A DNA stretch of 34,503 bases from Bacillus luti (GCF_001884105.1 NZ_MACI01000063.1:1-34503), one strand, 5' to 3'; counted from the stretch's first letter, positions 1-9,011 are shown. The notes: generated from the letters alone by a model not told the origin. A program made the numbers and translations.

Positions 1-580
1 GGATTCCACCTAACACCATGCCAATTGCTTGCGGCAATAACGCCGACCATCCGTCTATATTAAATAATCGTATTACGACTACATAAACTAAATAGCCAAA
101 AGTAGACACCAATAAAATTAAAATTCCTCTTTTTAAGTTTCCTGCTTGCGCTTGTTGTTTCTCTTCTGAATTTGGGAGTGACGTGAGAACGATTCCAATT
201 ATGATACAAATAAGTGCCAAAACACCTAATATCACAGACATAGTTGTGGACCATTCATGAAATACGATTACCCCAAATAAAGTAGCTGAAACTAATTGCA
301 TCCCGGTTGAAATAGGCATTGTTTTAGAAACCCCAATTAAATCAATACTTTTCAATTGATTAGCTTGTCCCAATGCCCAAAATAACCCTGATACAATTCC
401 TACTCCAATTACCATAGGCGTTAACACTGGTTTTACAAAAATATAAATACCTATTGAGAAAAGAAGTGCACCAAAAGTTGTTCCAAGTACTTGACTATAA
501 GGGCCTCCGCCCAATTTAACGTTAAAGAGTACAATACTTCCCCAAAATAACGCTGGTAAAATCGCTAATAAAATATCCAT
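1..580 (-). CDS. glcU: GlcU-type glucose/ribose uptake permease (GRP family), 3' end outside window
   Basis: Partial membrane protein running off the left edge; about 193 residues are visible. It starts MDILLAILPALFWGS and has alternating hydrophobic helices (residues about 1-20, 29-48, 52-70, 80-100, 105-125, 140-160) typical of the ten-helix drug/metabolite superfamily GRP permeases such as B. subtilis GlcU, which import glucose or ribose by proton symport. The motif around WALGQANQLKSIDLIGVSKTM fits that family. The ATG at 578-580 follows a GAGGTGAT ribosome binding site, which fixes the start. Family placement is from sequence recognition; the exact sugar cannot be read from the sequence. 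Confidence 0.85.
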   Translation of the reverse strand, partial: MDILLAILPALFWGSIVLFNVKLGGGPYSQVLGTTFGALLFSIGIYIFVKPVLTPMVIGVGIVSGLFWALGQANQLKSIDLIGVSKTMPISTGMQLVSATLFGVIVFHEWSTTMSVILGVLALICIIIGIVLTSLPNSEEKQQAQAGNLKRGILILLVSTFGYLVYVVVIRLFNIDGWSALLPQAIGMVLGGI

Positions 581-720
581 TTTTGCATCACCTCTATTCC
601 TCCTACATACTCACTTTTACATCCCTGTCTCTAGAAATTATTGTTTCTCCTCTATATAAAATATATGCGTCTCAAAGCATTACTAATTAATCTATAAATA
701 CGAATATTTTTCTACTACAT

Positions 721-755
721 AAAAAAGAATCCATATTGAAAATGGATTCTTTTTT
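721..755. terminator. bidirectional intrinsic terminator
   Basis: A 14-bp perfect stem (AAAAAAGAATCCAT with its complement, loop of about 7 nt) with A and T runs on either side. It lies between the upstream end of glcU and the 3' end of the nitroreductase gene, so it most likely terminates the nitroreductase transcript. Confidence 0.75.
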
Positions 756-826
756 AACAAAAATATTTGTATTTATTCATCCTAATTAGGATATTAATTT
801 TAAATTATCCTTTAGAGGACAGTTAA

Positions 827-1426
827 TTATTTGTGAAATTTCACACGCTCTTCAAGCGGTTGGAATTCTTTTTCCCCTGGTGCAGCTGTTGGATTACCAA
901 ATGGCATTTGTGCAATGAGTTTCCAATTAGTAGGGGCATTCCATTCTTGTTTTACCTCATCGTCGATTAGTGGATTATAATGTTGTAAAGATGCTCCTAA
1001 TCCCTCTGCTTCTAAACCTGTCCACACAACTAACTGGTGCATACCAGATGCTTGGTGTGACCAAATTGGGAAGTTTTCAGCATATGCAGCAAATTTTTCT
1101 TGAAGCGATTTAACGATAGACTCATCTTCAAAGAATAGTACTGTTCCATAACCAGCTTTAAAGGAATCCATTTTTTGTTGCGTTCCTGAAAAATCTCCAT
1201 CTCCAACTACTTTTCTTAATGTTTCAGTTGTAATATCCCATAATTTATCATGAGCTTCACCAAATAATACAACTAATCGCGCAGTTTGAGAATTGAAAGC
1301 TGAAGGCGTATATTTCACAGCAAACTCCACGATTTCTTTAATTTTTTCATCTGATACTTGTACCTCTTTATTAATACCATAGTAAGTACGTCTTTCTTTC
1401 AGTGCAGTATAGAAATCTTTTGTCAT
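827..1426 (-). CDS. FRM2-like nitroreductase family oxidoreductase
   Basis: A 199-residue flavin-dependent nitroreductase-fold enzyme. The N-terminal RRTYYGINKE stretch (residues 12-21), PSAFNSQTARLVVLFG (41-56, FMN-binding region) and GLGASLQHYNP (142-152) are typical of the FRM2/HBN1-like subgroup of NAD(P)H-dependent nitroreductases, which are about 190-200 residues and lack the longer C-terminus of NfsB enzymes. A likely role is reduction of nitroaromatics or other electrophiles with FMN; substrate unknown. The ATG at 1426 follows AGGAGG at good spacing. It stands alone between terminators, so it is probably monocistronic. Confidence 0.9.
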   Translation of the reverse strand: MTKDFYTALKERRTYYGINKEVQVSDEKIKEIVEFAVKYTPSAFNSQTARLVVLFGEAHDKLWDITTETLRKVVGDGDFSGTQQKMDSFKAGYGTVLFFEDESIVKSLQEKFAAYAENFPIWSHQASGMHQLVVWTGLEAEGLGASLQHYNPLIDDEVKQEWNAPTNWKLIAQMPFGNPTAAPGEKEFQPLEERVKFHK

Positions 1427-1710
1427 AATTTATTTCCTCCTAAGTTTTAATATTCTTCAAAATGATACATCCCGAAGATAATATGCGTTTAAATGAGTCC
1501 ATTGTTGAATCATTGAACTTCATAACACACCCATTGCCAATCACTCTGAATCTAAACACACTTCATCCTTCAGTTGTCCTAAAAAAAGCCTTATAACATT
1601 ATTGATAATATCTAGTCATTATTCGGTACTATTTTACCCATTCTCTATTAATGTATCCTGCGTGTTTCATATTTACACAAATATGAAAATAACCTTAAAT
1701 TGATGGTCAA
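1427..1710. other. intergenic region upstream of the nitroreductase gene
   Basis: AT-rich DNA without a convincing ORF. It should hold the nitroreductase promoter (minus strand). An imperfect palindrome near 1601-1615 (ATTATTGATAAT-like) is the only operator-like feature noted, and the AGTAC arrays found elsewhere in the window are absent here. Confidence 0.4.
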
Positions 1711-1750
1711 AAAAGCCAGGTAGCATGAATAATTCATGCTACCTGGCTTT
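1711..1750 (-). terminator. strong intrinsic terminator hairpin
   Basis: A 17-bp near-perfect stem (AGCCAGGTAGCATGAAT and its complement) followed on the minus strand by a T run (positions 1713-1708). It lies 60 bp beyond the stop of the BNR-repeat gene and would end that transcript. Confidence 0.8.
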
Positions 1751-1810
1751 GTACATTTTAAATTTAACTAAATATTACTAATGAACTGTAGTAGAAAGCA
1801 TACTCGTCAC

Positions 1811-2884
1811 TTATTTAATAATTAACATCTCATAAGGATGTTGTTCCATAAATCTATTCTCCCAAGGAATCTCTAATGATGTCCAATTTGAACCACCGTC
1901 TACTGACTGATACACTCCTTTATTGCTAAACAGATAAAACGTTCCATCACTTGTTGCCTTTAATACTGGTATGATTGTGCCTTTAGGAGTTGGTAAACCT
2001 GCATTCATCTCTGCCCAAGGCTGATCTTTTTCTTTCTTATAAATAAATGATTCACAATTTCCATTATTGTAATCATGCGCTACATGTGGATTTGAAGATG
2101 TCGCGATAATAATATTTTCCGGATCATTTGGGTTAACTGCCATTTGATATGCGTAATGATGCTTTAGCCCACTACACATATAGTTCCAAGTCTTACCTCC
2201 ATCATTACTCTCCGCATATTCTTGACCTGGTTCTTTCAAGAATGAATCACCTAACACCCCGTATAAACGATTTGGGGCATTGCGATGCGATTTAAGAACG
2301 TGAATATCTTGCGGGTAGTTCCCCTCTTTTTCCTCAGTCCACGTCATACCGCCATCTACACTTTTAATTAATCCCCCAACCTCAATCGTTGTATAAATAG
2401 TTTCTGGATTATTAGCATCAATTTCAATATGTTTTACGTGGTGCGTATATGTTCTTTGAGGAAAGAACCATGATGAATACGATGGCATTTGTCGATAATC
2501 CGTTAGCAATTCAAAACTGTCTCCTCCATTTTTGGATACAAACATGGCGCTCGGTTCAATTCCTACATAGACAATCCCGTTACCGTCATCACCCTTCTCT
2601 GGAGATACAGAAACTGCTGTAATAGCTCTCATATGAATAGCATTGGCTGAGAACACTTCACCAAAAGAAGGTAAAGTTCCAATCGCTTCCCATGAACTTC
2701 CTCCATCTTTGCTTCTCCATAATCCCCTATCAAAAGTACCACAATACATTCTTTCTTGGTCGTATGGATCTAAAGCTAAAGCAACTGGATTAGCACCTAC
2801 AAACTGCGATTGGACGCTCCATGTTGAGTCTTTTTTTTCTGCAATTACAAGTTCTCTATCAAACGCTAATATGAATTTTTCCAT
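1811..2884 (-). CDS. BNR/Asp-box repeat beta-propeller protein (sortilin/VPS10-like)
   Basis: A 357-residue protein with at least five Asp-box repeats of the form S-x-D/N-G-G-x-x-W/F at residues 58-65, 117-124, 175-182, 226-233 and 326-333. This spacing (about 50-60 residues or a multiple) is that of a beta-propeller built of BNR repeats, often annotated glycosyl hydrolase or VPS10/sortilin-like. No signal peptide or membrane helix is present, so it is probably cytoplasmic. No sialidase arginine triad was recognised, so an enzymatic role is not supported. The ATG follows GAGGAGAT. A palindrome (2961-2980) and the remains of a MarR gene lie directly upstream and may mark its former regulator. 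Confidence 0.8.
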   Translation of the reverse strand: MEKFILAFDRELVIAEKKDSTWSVQSQFVGANPVALALDPYDQERMYCGTFDRGLWRSKDGGSSWEAIGTLPSFGEVFSANAIHMRAITAVSVSPEKGDDGNGIVYVGIEPSAMFVSKNGGDSFELLTDYRQMPSYSSWFFPQRTYTHHVKHIEIDANNPETIYTTIEVGGLIKSVDGGMTWTEEKEGNYPQDIHVLKSHRNAPNRLYGVLGDSFLKEPGQEYAESNDGGKTWNYMCSGLKHHYAYQMAVNPNDPENIIIATSSNPHVAHDYNNGNCESFIYKKEKDQPWAEMNAGLPTPKGTIIPVLKATSDGTFYLFSNKGVYQSVDGGSNWTSLEIPWENRFMEQHPYEMLIIK

Positions 2885-2960
2885 AACTAAAATCTCCTCG
2901 TTTCATAAATTCTCTACTATATTATTTAAATTTTGAACATTACCAGTTAAGAAATGATTT

Positions 2961-2980
2961 TTATATGCTATGGCATATAA
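2961..2980. promoter_or_regulatory. 20-bp palindromic operator, copy 1
   Basis: TTATATGCTATGGCATATAA is a palindrome except for the central base pair. It lies about 75 bp upstream of the BNR-protein start codon and shares its TATATGCTAT/GCATATA arms with the palindrome at 3113-3130. Such a symmetrical site next to a MarR-like fragment suggests a MarR operator (inference). Confidence 0.6.
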
Positions 2981-2985
2981 AAGAT

Positions 2986-3030
2986 AAATTATATAAGGAA
3001 TATGTGATAATAACTTACCTTATATAATTT
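2986..3030. repeat. perfect 13-bp inverted repeat
   Basis: AAATTATATAAGG at 2986-2998 and its exact complement at 3018-3030 are separated by 19 bp. The distal arm overlaps the last codons of the MarR remnant at 3015-3086. It could be a weak hairpin or a scar of the event that removed most of that gene. Confidence 0.55.
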
Positions 3031-3086
3031 GTTAACTTCACATCAGTACGATGAACAAGATATCCTGTTAAATCATATAAGTCCAT
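3015..3086 (-). pseudogene. N-terminal remnant of a MarR-family regulator
   Basis: A 23-codon ORF with an excellent ribosome binding site (GGAGGTGGCAT then ATG) begins MDLYDLTGYLVHRTDVKL and then stops. That opening (hydrophobic helix with GYLVHRTD, then a short helix) matches the start of MarR-family repressors, normally about 140-150 residues, but the winged-helix part is gone. The remnant lies between two near-identical palindromes (2961-2980 and 3113-3130), the usual position of autoregulatory MarR operators. Most likely this is the 5' end of a regulator gene deleted in this strain. A genuine micropeptide is possible but less likely. Confidence 0.5.
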
Positions 3087-3112
3087 ATGCCACCTCCAAA
3101 TAACTTATAATA

Positions 3113-3130
3113 TATATGCTATAGCATATA
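3113..3130. promoter_or_regulatory. 18-bp palindromic operator, copy 2
   Basis: TATATGCTATAGCATATA is a perfect palindrome located 27 bp upstream of the MarR remnant start codon, where an autoregulatory operator would sit. It is nearly identical to the palindrome at 2961-2980. Confidence 0.65.
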
Positions 3131-3235
3131 TATTATAGAATGCATTATTTTATGTCAAACTTTATACTATTTTAAAATCAGTTTTCCACATAGCCTAAAA
3201 TAATTCAAAAGTCATAAATAGAAACACTTTATTGA

Positions 3236-3290
3236 ATAGAAACTATAAAAAAGAGCGCAATTTTTTGCACTCTTTTTTATAGTTTCTATT
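3236..3290 (-). terminator. long terminator hairpin overlapping the aldo-keto reductase stop
   Basis: Arms of about 24 bp (ATAGAAACTATAAAAAAGAG and complement, then GCGCAA/TTGCAC with one mismatch) form a long stem-loop with A/T-rich flanks. It reaches the stop codon of the aldo-keto reductase gene at 3289-3291 and can act in both directions. Confidence 0.75.
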
Positions 3291-4128
3291 AGAAATCAAA
3301 GTTATCAGGATCTGGACCAACGCGATGATTTTGGTTTAATGCATCGATTTTTTCCATATCTTCTTTCGTTAATTCAAAATTAAATACATCAGCGTTTGCA
3401 ATAATGCGGTGTTCTTTCGTTGATTTCGGAATTGTAATTACTCCATTTTGAAGATCCCAACGTAAAATAACTTGTGCTGTTGTTTTGCCGTGTTTCTCAG
3501 CAATTGCTTGTAATGTTTCATTATCTAATAATTGACCTTGCATAAGTGGTGACCATGCTTCCATTTGAATACCTTGTTCTTTACAGAAAGCTTGTAATTC
3601 TTTTTGTGTTAAACGAGGATGGTATTCTACTTGGTTGATCATCGGCTTAATTTCTGCATCTTTTATTACATCTTGCAGATGATGGATTTGGAAGTTACTT
3701 ACGCCAATTGCACGTACACGCTTTTCCTTATAAAGTGTTTCTAACGCTCTCCACGTATCTTTATATTTTCCTTCTACAGGCCAGTGAACAAGATATAAAT
3801 CTAAATAATCTAGTTTTAATTTTTTCAAGCTCTCTTCATATGCAGCAATTGTTTCTTCATATCCTTGATCTGCGTTCCATACTTTTGAAGTGATAAATAA
3901 TTCTTCTCTTGAAATTCCAGTCGCTTCAATACCAGCACGGATTCCTTCACCTACAGCTGTTTCATTTCCATAAATCGCCGCTGTATCGATACTACGGTAT
4001 CCTGCTTTAATTGCTGATTTAATCGCTTCTACAAGTTCTGGTCCTTCTTCTACTTTAAATACACCTAAACCGAACCAAGGCATTTCTACACCGTTATTTA
4101 ATACCGCTTTACTTTGTAAGTTTTTCAT
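3289..4128 (-). CDS. aldo-keto reductase, YvgN-like (methyl)glyoxal reductase
   Basis: A 279-residue NADPH-dependent aldo-keto reductase closely resembling B. subtilis YvgN, which reduces glyoxal and methylglyoxal. The catalytic tetrad is visible: Asp48 and Tyr53 in [11 protein letters not shown], Lys82 in TSKVWN and His115 in YLVHWP; the NADPH-binding [10 protein letters not shown] is near the C-terminus and the protein ends GPDPDNFDF as YvgN does. It is the second gene of an operon with the MFS transporter upstream (16 bp gap); the transcript would start at the triple operator array at 5447-5737. ATG preceded by AAGGAGAG. Detoxification of reactive aldehydes is the likely role. Confidence 0.9.
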   Translation of the reverse strand: MKNLQSKAVLNNGVEMPWFGLGVFKVEEGPELVEAIKSAIKAGYRSIDTAAIYGNETAVGEGIRAGIEATGISREELFITSKVWNADQGYEETIAAYEESLKKLKLDYLDLYLVHWPVEGKYKDTWRALETLYKEKRVRAIGVSNFQIHHLQDVIKDAEIKPMINQVEYHPRLTQKELQAFCKEQGIQMEAWSPLMQGQLLDNETLQAIAEKHGKTTAQVILRWDLQNGVITIPKSTKEHRIIANADVFNFELTKEDMEKIDALNQNHRVGPDPDNFDF

Positions 4129-4144
4129 TTTATTTTCTCTCCTT

Positions 4145-5359
4145 TTATTTTACTTGATCTCGTTTTTCTAATGACATACTCCATGCTGTTAAAATAACAG
4201 CACCTACTACCATAATGCCGCCTACCCAAGCCGTATGAATTAACCCTAACGAATTCGTTACAATACCACCTAAATAAGCACCAAGAGCAATCCCAGCATT
4301 AAACGCCGCAATATTAATTGCCGATGCAACATCGACAGCACTCGGTACAAATCGTTCAGCTAACATTACGACATATACTTGTAACCCTGGAACATTCATA
4401 AATGCGAATAGTCCCATAAAAATAATTGTGATTAACCCAGCTACTTTAAATGGTGCTGTAAATGTTAAAACAAATAATATAATCGCTTGAATAAAGAACA
4501 TGTAAAATAGCGCTCGAATTGGATTATGATTCGATAATTTTCCGCCAATCACATTCCCTATTGCAATGGCGATTCCATACACTAATAAAATGATAGTAAC
4601 CGTATTAGCTTTAAATCCTGTTACTTCTTGTAATAACGGAGATAAATACGTAAATGTTACGAATGTTCCCCCATATCCTAATGCAGTAATGATAAAAACA
4701 AGTAACAGCCTTCCGTTCGTAATCAATTTAAACTGATCGCGAAATGATACAGACGTACCTTTTTTCATATTAGATGGAATGAGAATACTATTCGCGATTA
4801 AGGCAATGATTCCAATTACCACAATTGCTAAAAATGATGTTCTCCAGCCAAATTGTTGACCAATAAATGTTCCAATTGGTGCCCCGGTAATAGTTGCAAC
4901 TGTTACGCCAGTAAACATAATGGCAATCGCGCTAGCACGCTTATTTTCTGGTACGAGTGCCGCAGCAATTGTTGAACCAATTGACATAAACACACCATGC
5001 GAAAGCGCTGAAACAATTCGCGCAATAAGTAATACAGTGAAGCTTGTTGCTACCGCTGCGATTCCGTTACCAATAATGAAAATAATCATAATCCACATTA
5101 ATAACGTTTTTCGTGACATATTAGCTGTTAATGACGTTAATACTGGAGCACCAAACGCTACGCCTAACGCATATAAAGAAACTGTTAAACCAGCTGTTGT
5201 AACCGACACATGTAAATCTTCCGAAATAGATGGTAATAAACCGACACTAACAAATTCAGTTGTCCCAATCCCGAACGCACTAATTGCTAGCGCTAATAAC
5301 GCAAATATACTTCTTCGATTCGTCTGAACTTCTGAGGACGATGCTGTATATGAATTCAA
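4145..5359 (-). CDS. MFS efflux transporter (DHA1/AraJ-YdhP type)
   Basis: A 404-residue twelve-helix major facilitator. It contains the conserved [17 protein letters not shown] region (residues 33-49) of AraJ/YdhP-like exporters, a GAP...[12 protein letters not shown] loop (70-87, motif A region) and [18 protein letters not shown] (motif C-like) after helix 5. Substrate cannot be read; relatives export sugars, purines or drugs. It uses a TTG start (5357-5359) with GAGGGG eight bases upstream; no closer ATG fits. It is the promoter-proximal gene of an operon with the aldo-keto reductase. Three tandem HxlR-type promoter/operator units lie upstream, so induction by reactive electrophiles is plausible (inference). 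Confidence 0.88.
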   Translation of the reverse strand: MNSYTASSSEVQTNRRSIFALLALAISAFGIGTTEFVSVGLLPSISEDLHVSVTTAGLTVSLYALGVAFGAPVLTSLTANMSRKTLLMWIMIIFIIGNGIAAVATSFTVLLIARIVSALSHGVFMSIGSTIAAALVPENKRASAIAIMFTGVTVATITGAPIGTFIGQQFGWRTSFLAIVVIGIIALIANSILIPSNMKKGTSVSFRDQFKLITNGRLLLVFIITALGYGGTFVTFTYLSPLLQEVTGFKANTVTIILLVYGIAIAIGNVIGGKLSNHNPIRALFYMFFIQAIILFVLTFTAPFKVAGLITIIFMGLFAFMNVPGLQVYVVMLAERFVPSAVDVASAINIAAFNAGIALGAYLGGIVTNSLGLIHTAWVGGIMVVGAVILTAWSMSLEKRDQVK

Positions 5360-5446
5360 TTGAGTTTCCCCTCTTCCCTATAATTCCTATCATAATAGTG
5401 CGATAAAAAGGCCCTTTTATCTTTCAAAAAATATATTTAATCTCTA

Positions 5447-5737
5447 CAAACGCTATTATGAATGGTTTCATTCTCTTTTTAAAGAACGCACTTTAAAGTA
5501 CGATAGGCACTTTTTAGTACCGTAAAGCTTGTCTCTCTCCTACAAGTACTATTATGAAATACGTGTAACATAACGAATAGTACATACTTTAAAGTGCTGT
5601 AGGTATTAATAAGTAACATAGTTAATTACTCGTACCATAAAGTTTGTTTCCCTCTCACATGTGCTATTATGAATGATATTTAACATAATAAAAAGTACGT
5701 ACTTTAAAGTACTATAGGTACTAAAAAGTAACATTTA
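5447..5737 (-). promoter_or_regulatory. three tandem HxlR-type promoter/operator units reading into the MFS operon
   Basis: Three related units with -10-like CATAAT (as ATTATG on the plus strand at about 5455, 5551 and 5666) repeat at intervals of about 96 and 115 bp. Each contains AGTAC/GTACT half-sites on a roughly helical spacing, including GTACTTTAAAGTAC-like palindromes (about 5487, 5582, 5697) and an AGTAC-TATAG-GTACT palindrome. Read on the minus strand each unit is operator, AT-rich -35 region, CATAAT, then towards the MFS start codon. The same unit lies beside divergent hxlR genes at 12.5, 16.1 and 26.2 kb, hence the assignment. The rest of 5360-5854 shows no gene. Confidence 0.7.
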
Positions 5738-5800
5738 CATAACCTAGCTTATTTTGCTCAAAAATATAAAGGATTATATTTATTACCGCAGACAAATATC

Positions 5801-5847
5801 AAAAAAGGCAAAAACGAACAGAAATATGTTCGTTTTTGCCTTTTTAT
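5801..5847. terminator. bidirectional terminator after the tautomerase gene
   Basis: A 20-bp stem (AAAAAGGCAAAAACGAACA and complement) with a 6-nt loop and T run in both directions, 8 bp beyond the tautomerase stop. It also shields the MFS promoter array from read-through. Confidence 0.85.
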
Positions 5848-5854
5848 TTAATCA

Positions 5855-6328
5855 TTAAAATGTACGACTTTTGGAAAGGAAATCTGCATTAGCTCCCGTT
5901 ACACCACTTTGCCCCCAGTTTCCTGGAATCATTTCACGAATAAGAATTAGCACTTTATCCAAAGGTGCATGAGTATATTTAGATGTCACTTGTGTAAGTT
6001 CGTTTACCCACTTATCCTTTGTATCTTGATCAAATGTATTCCATATATCAATCTTAATAATAGCCATTCCATCAACGTTACGACCCGGTGTATCGTAAGA
6101 CTCTTTTGTCTCCCAATTGGACACCCTACTTTTCTCAGCAAAGGTAGCATCATTTGCTACAGCCCCAGCTTTCCCCCAATTTTCTTTCTCAAGTTCCGTT
6201 ATCAACACTTGAATTTTGTCAGGGACAATTTTTAATAGTTTTATTGTAAGTTCCGTTACACTATAAATGAATTCCTTCTTTTCTTCTGTTGACATGGTTG
6301 GCCAAGTATTTAGTTCAATTAATGGCAT
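5855..6328 (-). CDS. tandem fused 4-oxalocrotonate tautomerase family protein
   Basis: A 157-residue protein made of two tautomerase-like repeats. Repeat 1 begins MPLIEL, giving the N-terminal proline that acts as catalytic base in this superfamily once Met is removed. Repeat 2 begins at about residue 88 (MAIIKIDIW), where alanine occupies the proline position. Both repeats end with matching segments, ENWGKAGAVANDATFAEKSR (50-68) and GNWGQSGVTGANADFLSKSR (136-155). Single 4-OT subunits are about 62 residues, so this is a duplicated and fused form with one canonical active site. RBS AGGGGG. It follows the UPF0303 gene by 42 bp and probably shares its HxlR-controlled promoter. Substrate unknown. 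Confidence 0.8.
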   Translation of the reverse strand: MPLIELNTWPTMSTEEKKEFIYSVTELTIKLLKIVPDKIQVLITELEKENWGKAGAVANDATFAEKSRVSNWETKESYDTPGRNVDGMAIIKIDIWNTFDQDTKDKWVNELTQVTSKYTHAPLDKVLILIREMIPGNWGQSGVTGANADFLSKSRTF

Positions 6329-6370
6329 AGTATTGCCCCCTAAAGTTAATTATTTATTCACTATCTACAA

Positions 6371-6895
<525 letters not shown>

Positions 6896-6965
6896 TTATT
6901 AGGCCATATAGTACAACCTTTCAATCAATCTGATTCTGAATAAAATGCTGTAACATCGTTGGTAA

Positions 6966-7153
6966 CTAGTACCGTAAAGCTTGTTTTCTTCTTACTGGTG
7001 CTATTATGAATGATATTCAAAGTTATAAAAAGTACGCACTTTAAAGTGCTATAGGTACTTTAAAGTACTATTCTACTTATCCCTATCTTACAGAGACTAT
7101 TATGAAATATATTTAACATCTTAAAAATGTATGTACTAAAGAATAACATTTTT
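6966..7153 (-). promoter_or_regulatory. two HxlR-type promoter/operator units reading into UPF0303-tautomerase
   Basis: Unit 1 has the CATAAT complement at about 7003-7008 and half-site array AAAAAGTACGCACTTTAAAG at about 7028-7047 continuing to a GTACTTTAAAGTACT site to 7069. Unit 2 has the -10 at 7099-7104 with a degenerate operator to about 7150. Orientation is towards the minus-strand operon. No regulator gene adjoins it, so control in trans by one of the HxlR proteins at 12.7-16.0 kb is inferred. Confidence 0.65.
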
Positions 7154-7228
7154 CATATCAAACTTTTTTTGCTCAATGGTTGTAATTCAAATTCATCAAA
7201 TTTTTGTATCAAGACAAACGAAAAATAA

Positions 7229-7320
7229 AAAGAACCTAGCCGAAACTAGATTCTTTTCTGATCAAAGAAACACTCCTATATACCGAAACAGCCACCTTAT
7301 CTGAAAGGTGGCTGTTTGTT
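7229..7320. terminator. two hairpins between operons
   Basis: A stem at 7229-7258 (AAAAGAACCTAG with one mismatch to its partner) and an 11-bp perfect stem at 7286-7316 (AACAGCCACCTT with complement). Both lie beyond the serine-transporter terminator, upstream of the UPF0303 promoters. They may act as secondary terminators; the rest of 6848-7422 has no ORF. Confidence 0.45.
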
Positions 7321-7334
7321 GATAGATTAAATAA

Positions 7335-7369
7335 AAAGGACAAACTCTCCAACGTGAGAAGTTTGTCCA
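7335..7369 (-). terminator. terminator of the serine transporter gene
   Basis: GGACAAACT and its complement, with additional pairing inside, are followed on the minus strand by TTTTTATTT. The hairpin lies about 55 bp past the transporter stop. Confidence 0.75.
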
Positions 7370-7422
7370 AAAATAGATATTTCATATTCCACTACTTTGA
7401 CACTAAAATCAACAATCGTGAA

Positions 7423-8742
7423 TTAGAATAATGATTTAATACTCGCTAAAACAGTAAGTACACCTACAATAATAACAAATACATTACTCATTTTCCCTTT
7501 GTATTTAGCTAGTACTGGTACTTTTCGGATCGCATACATCGGTAATAGACATAAGATAGCAGCAACTAATGGACCGCTTAGAGAATCAATAATGCCAAGA
7601 ATACTTGGATTTGCATAAGCAACATACCAGCATGTTAATACGACAAAAGTAAGGATGATTGTCTTAATTGTTTTTTCTTCTATATCTTTTCCACGTGTTT
7701 TACCAAACTTCATAATCACGTCACGCATTACCTCATATGCTCCGATATAATGGCCAAGGAAAGACTTTGTAATAGCCACAAAAGCAATGATAGGAGCTGC
7801 AATAGTGATTACAGGCGAATTAAGCTCATTAGCAAGATATGAAAGGATTGATAAGTTCTGCTCTTTTGCCATTTTAATATCATCTGGAGTCAAACTCAAT
7901 GTACTGCTCCACACAAAGAACATAACAACCGCGAATGTCATGATATAACAAGCCTTTTGGATTTGCGCACATTTCGCATCAGTGGCTTCGATTCCATACG
8001 TAGCTCTCTGTTTCACAACAAATGATGAAATCATAGGTGAATGATTAAATGAGAATACGATGATTGGTAGAATCATTAATATCGTTCCAAAATACCCTGT
8101 TCCTGTTGAAGCAGTAGAAACAGCTGAAAAACTAAGCATTGACGTATTCCACTGTGGAATTAAAGATATTGCGATAAACAGTAGAGAAGCTATGAATGGA
8201 TACACTAGCATACTCATTATTTTCACGGTAATATCTTGACCGAAATTTAGTATAGCGATAAGACCAAGCACTAATACAAGAGATAGAATAGCCCTTGGAG
8301 GCTCTGGCATGTGCAATTGATGCACGATAAAACTACTTGCAGTATTTGTAAGCGCAACCGAATACATTAATACGATTGTATAAATTGAAACGAAATATAC
8401 GATGTTAAAAATGATACTTGCTTTATTTCCGAAATACTCTCTAATTGTACCTGTGATCCCCTCATCAGCAGAATTAGAAGCATATATCATTTTAGCAAGC
8501 GCCCTATGTGAATAATACATAACCGGATATGCAAGTAATGTAATTAACAGTAATGATAATAAACCACCTGAACCTGCATTAATCGGTAAAAAGAGCACCC
8601 CTGCTCCAATAGCAGTTCCAAATAGACTCAGTGCCCAAGTAGTATCTTGCTTATGCCACTTTTTTGGATCTAGATAGTTCTCATTTTTTACTGCGGTATT
8701 TTCAGCTTGAACTTCTATTTTCTTTGCAGTATTCCCGTTCAT
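7423..8742 (-). CDS. sdaC: SdaC-type serine/threonine transporter (HAAAP/STP family)
   Basis: A 439-residue inner-membrane amino-acid permease with about eleven helices. The segment LFGTAIGAGVLFLPINAG (residues 40-57) and MPEPPRAILSLVLVLGL (about 145-161) are nearly those of E. coli SdaC, a proton-coupled serine transporter of the hydroxy/aromatic amino acid permease family. The cytosolic N-terminus of about 30 residues is hydrophilic. The ATG follows AAGGGGG. Monocistronic: a terminator follows and 1 kb of gene-poor DNA precedes it. A cre-like site at 8906-8919 suggests catabolite control. The symbol reflects family resemblance; substrate specificity (serine versus threonine) is inferred. 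Confidence 0.88.
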   Translation of the reverse strand: MNGNTAKKIEVQAENTAVKNENYLDPKKWHKQDTTWALSLFGTAIGAGVLFLPINAGSGGLLSLLLITLLAYPVMYYSHRALAKMIYASNSADEGITGTIREYFGNKASIIFNIVYFVSIYTIVLMYSVALTNTASSFIVHQLHMPEPPRAILSLVLVLGLIAILNFGQDITVKIMSMLVYPFIASLLFIAISLIPQWNTSMLSFSAVSTASTGTGYFGTILMILPIIVFSFNHSPMISSFVVKQRATYGIEATDAKCAQIQKACYIMTFAVVMFFVWSSTLSLTPDDIKMAKEQNLSILSYLANELNSPVITIAAPIIAFVAITKSFLGHYIGAYEVMRDVIMKFGKTRGKDIEEKTIKTIILTFVVLTCWYVAYANPSILGIIDSLSGPLVAAILCLLPMYAIRKVPVLAKYKGKMSNVFVIIVGVLTVLASIKSLF

Positions 8743-8905
8743 ATAATAAATCCCCCTTATCTCCTATTCTTACCTCTCTCTTTATGGCTAACGAACATTT
8801 ACCTTTCCAGAAAAAATGAATGTCTTACAAGTTGCCCCACATTGTATGACCTTCATCAAAATTAATCCACATTGAAACATTCGCTAGTCGGCATCTTTAT
8901 ATAAT

Positions 8906-8919
8906 TGTTAGCGTTCACA
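8906..8919. promoter_or_regulatory. CcpA cre-like site upstream of sdaC
   Basis: TGTTAGCGTTCACA matches the Bacillus cre consensus TGWAANCGNTNWCA at 13 of 14 positions (position 4 is T). On the minus strand it is directly followed by ATTATATAAAG, a good -10 region for sdaC, so binding of CcpA would be expected to block transcription. Carbon-catabolite repression of serine uptake is an inference. Confidence 0.6.
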
Positions 8920-9011
8920 AAATAGTTTACTCAAAATACTGACCATTTATATAAAGACCCGCTAAGAGAAAAATATAGAATAGATTTCCTAAATGCGTTA
9001 CAACGTTTCTA

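Noticed and set aside
60-254. Minus-strand frame of 64 codons inside glcU
   Set aside because: Overlaps the recognisable transporter gene in a different frame; composition is not protein-like.
1427-1700. A further HxlR unit before the nitroreductase gene
   Set aside because: Only a lone GGTACTATTTTACC-like stretch is present, with no half-site array or CATAAT element at the right distance.
4920-5327. Plus-strand frame of 135 codons opposite the MFS gene
   Set aside because: Shadow of the transporter on the opposite strand; the minus-strand frame has all the family motifs.
8743-8880. T-box leader ahead of the serine transporter
   Set aside because: No T-box core (TGGNACCGCG-type) sequence or specifier-loop hairpins recognised on the minus strand.
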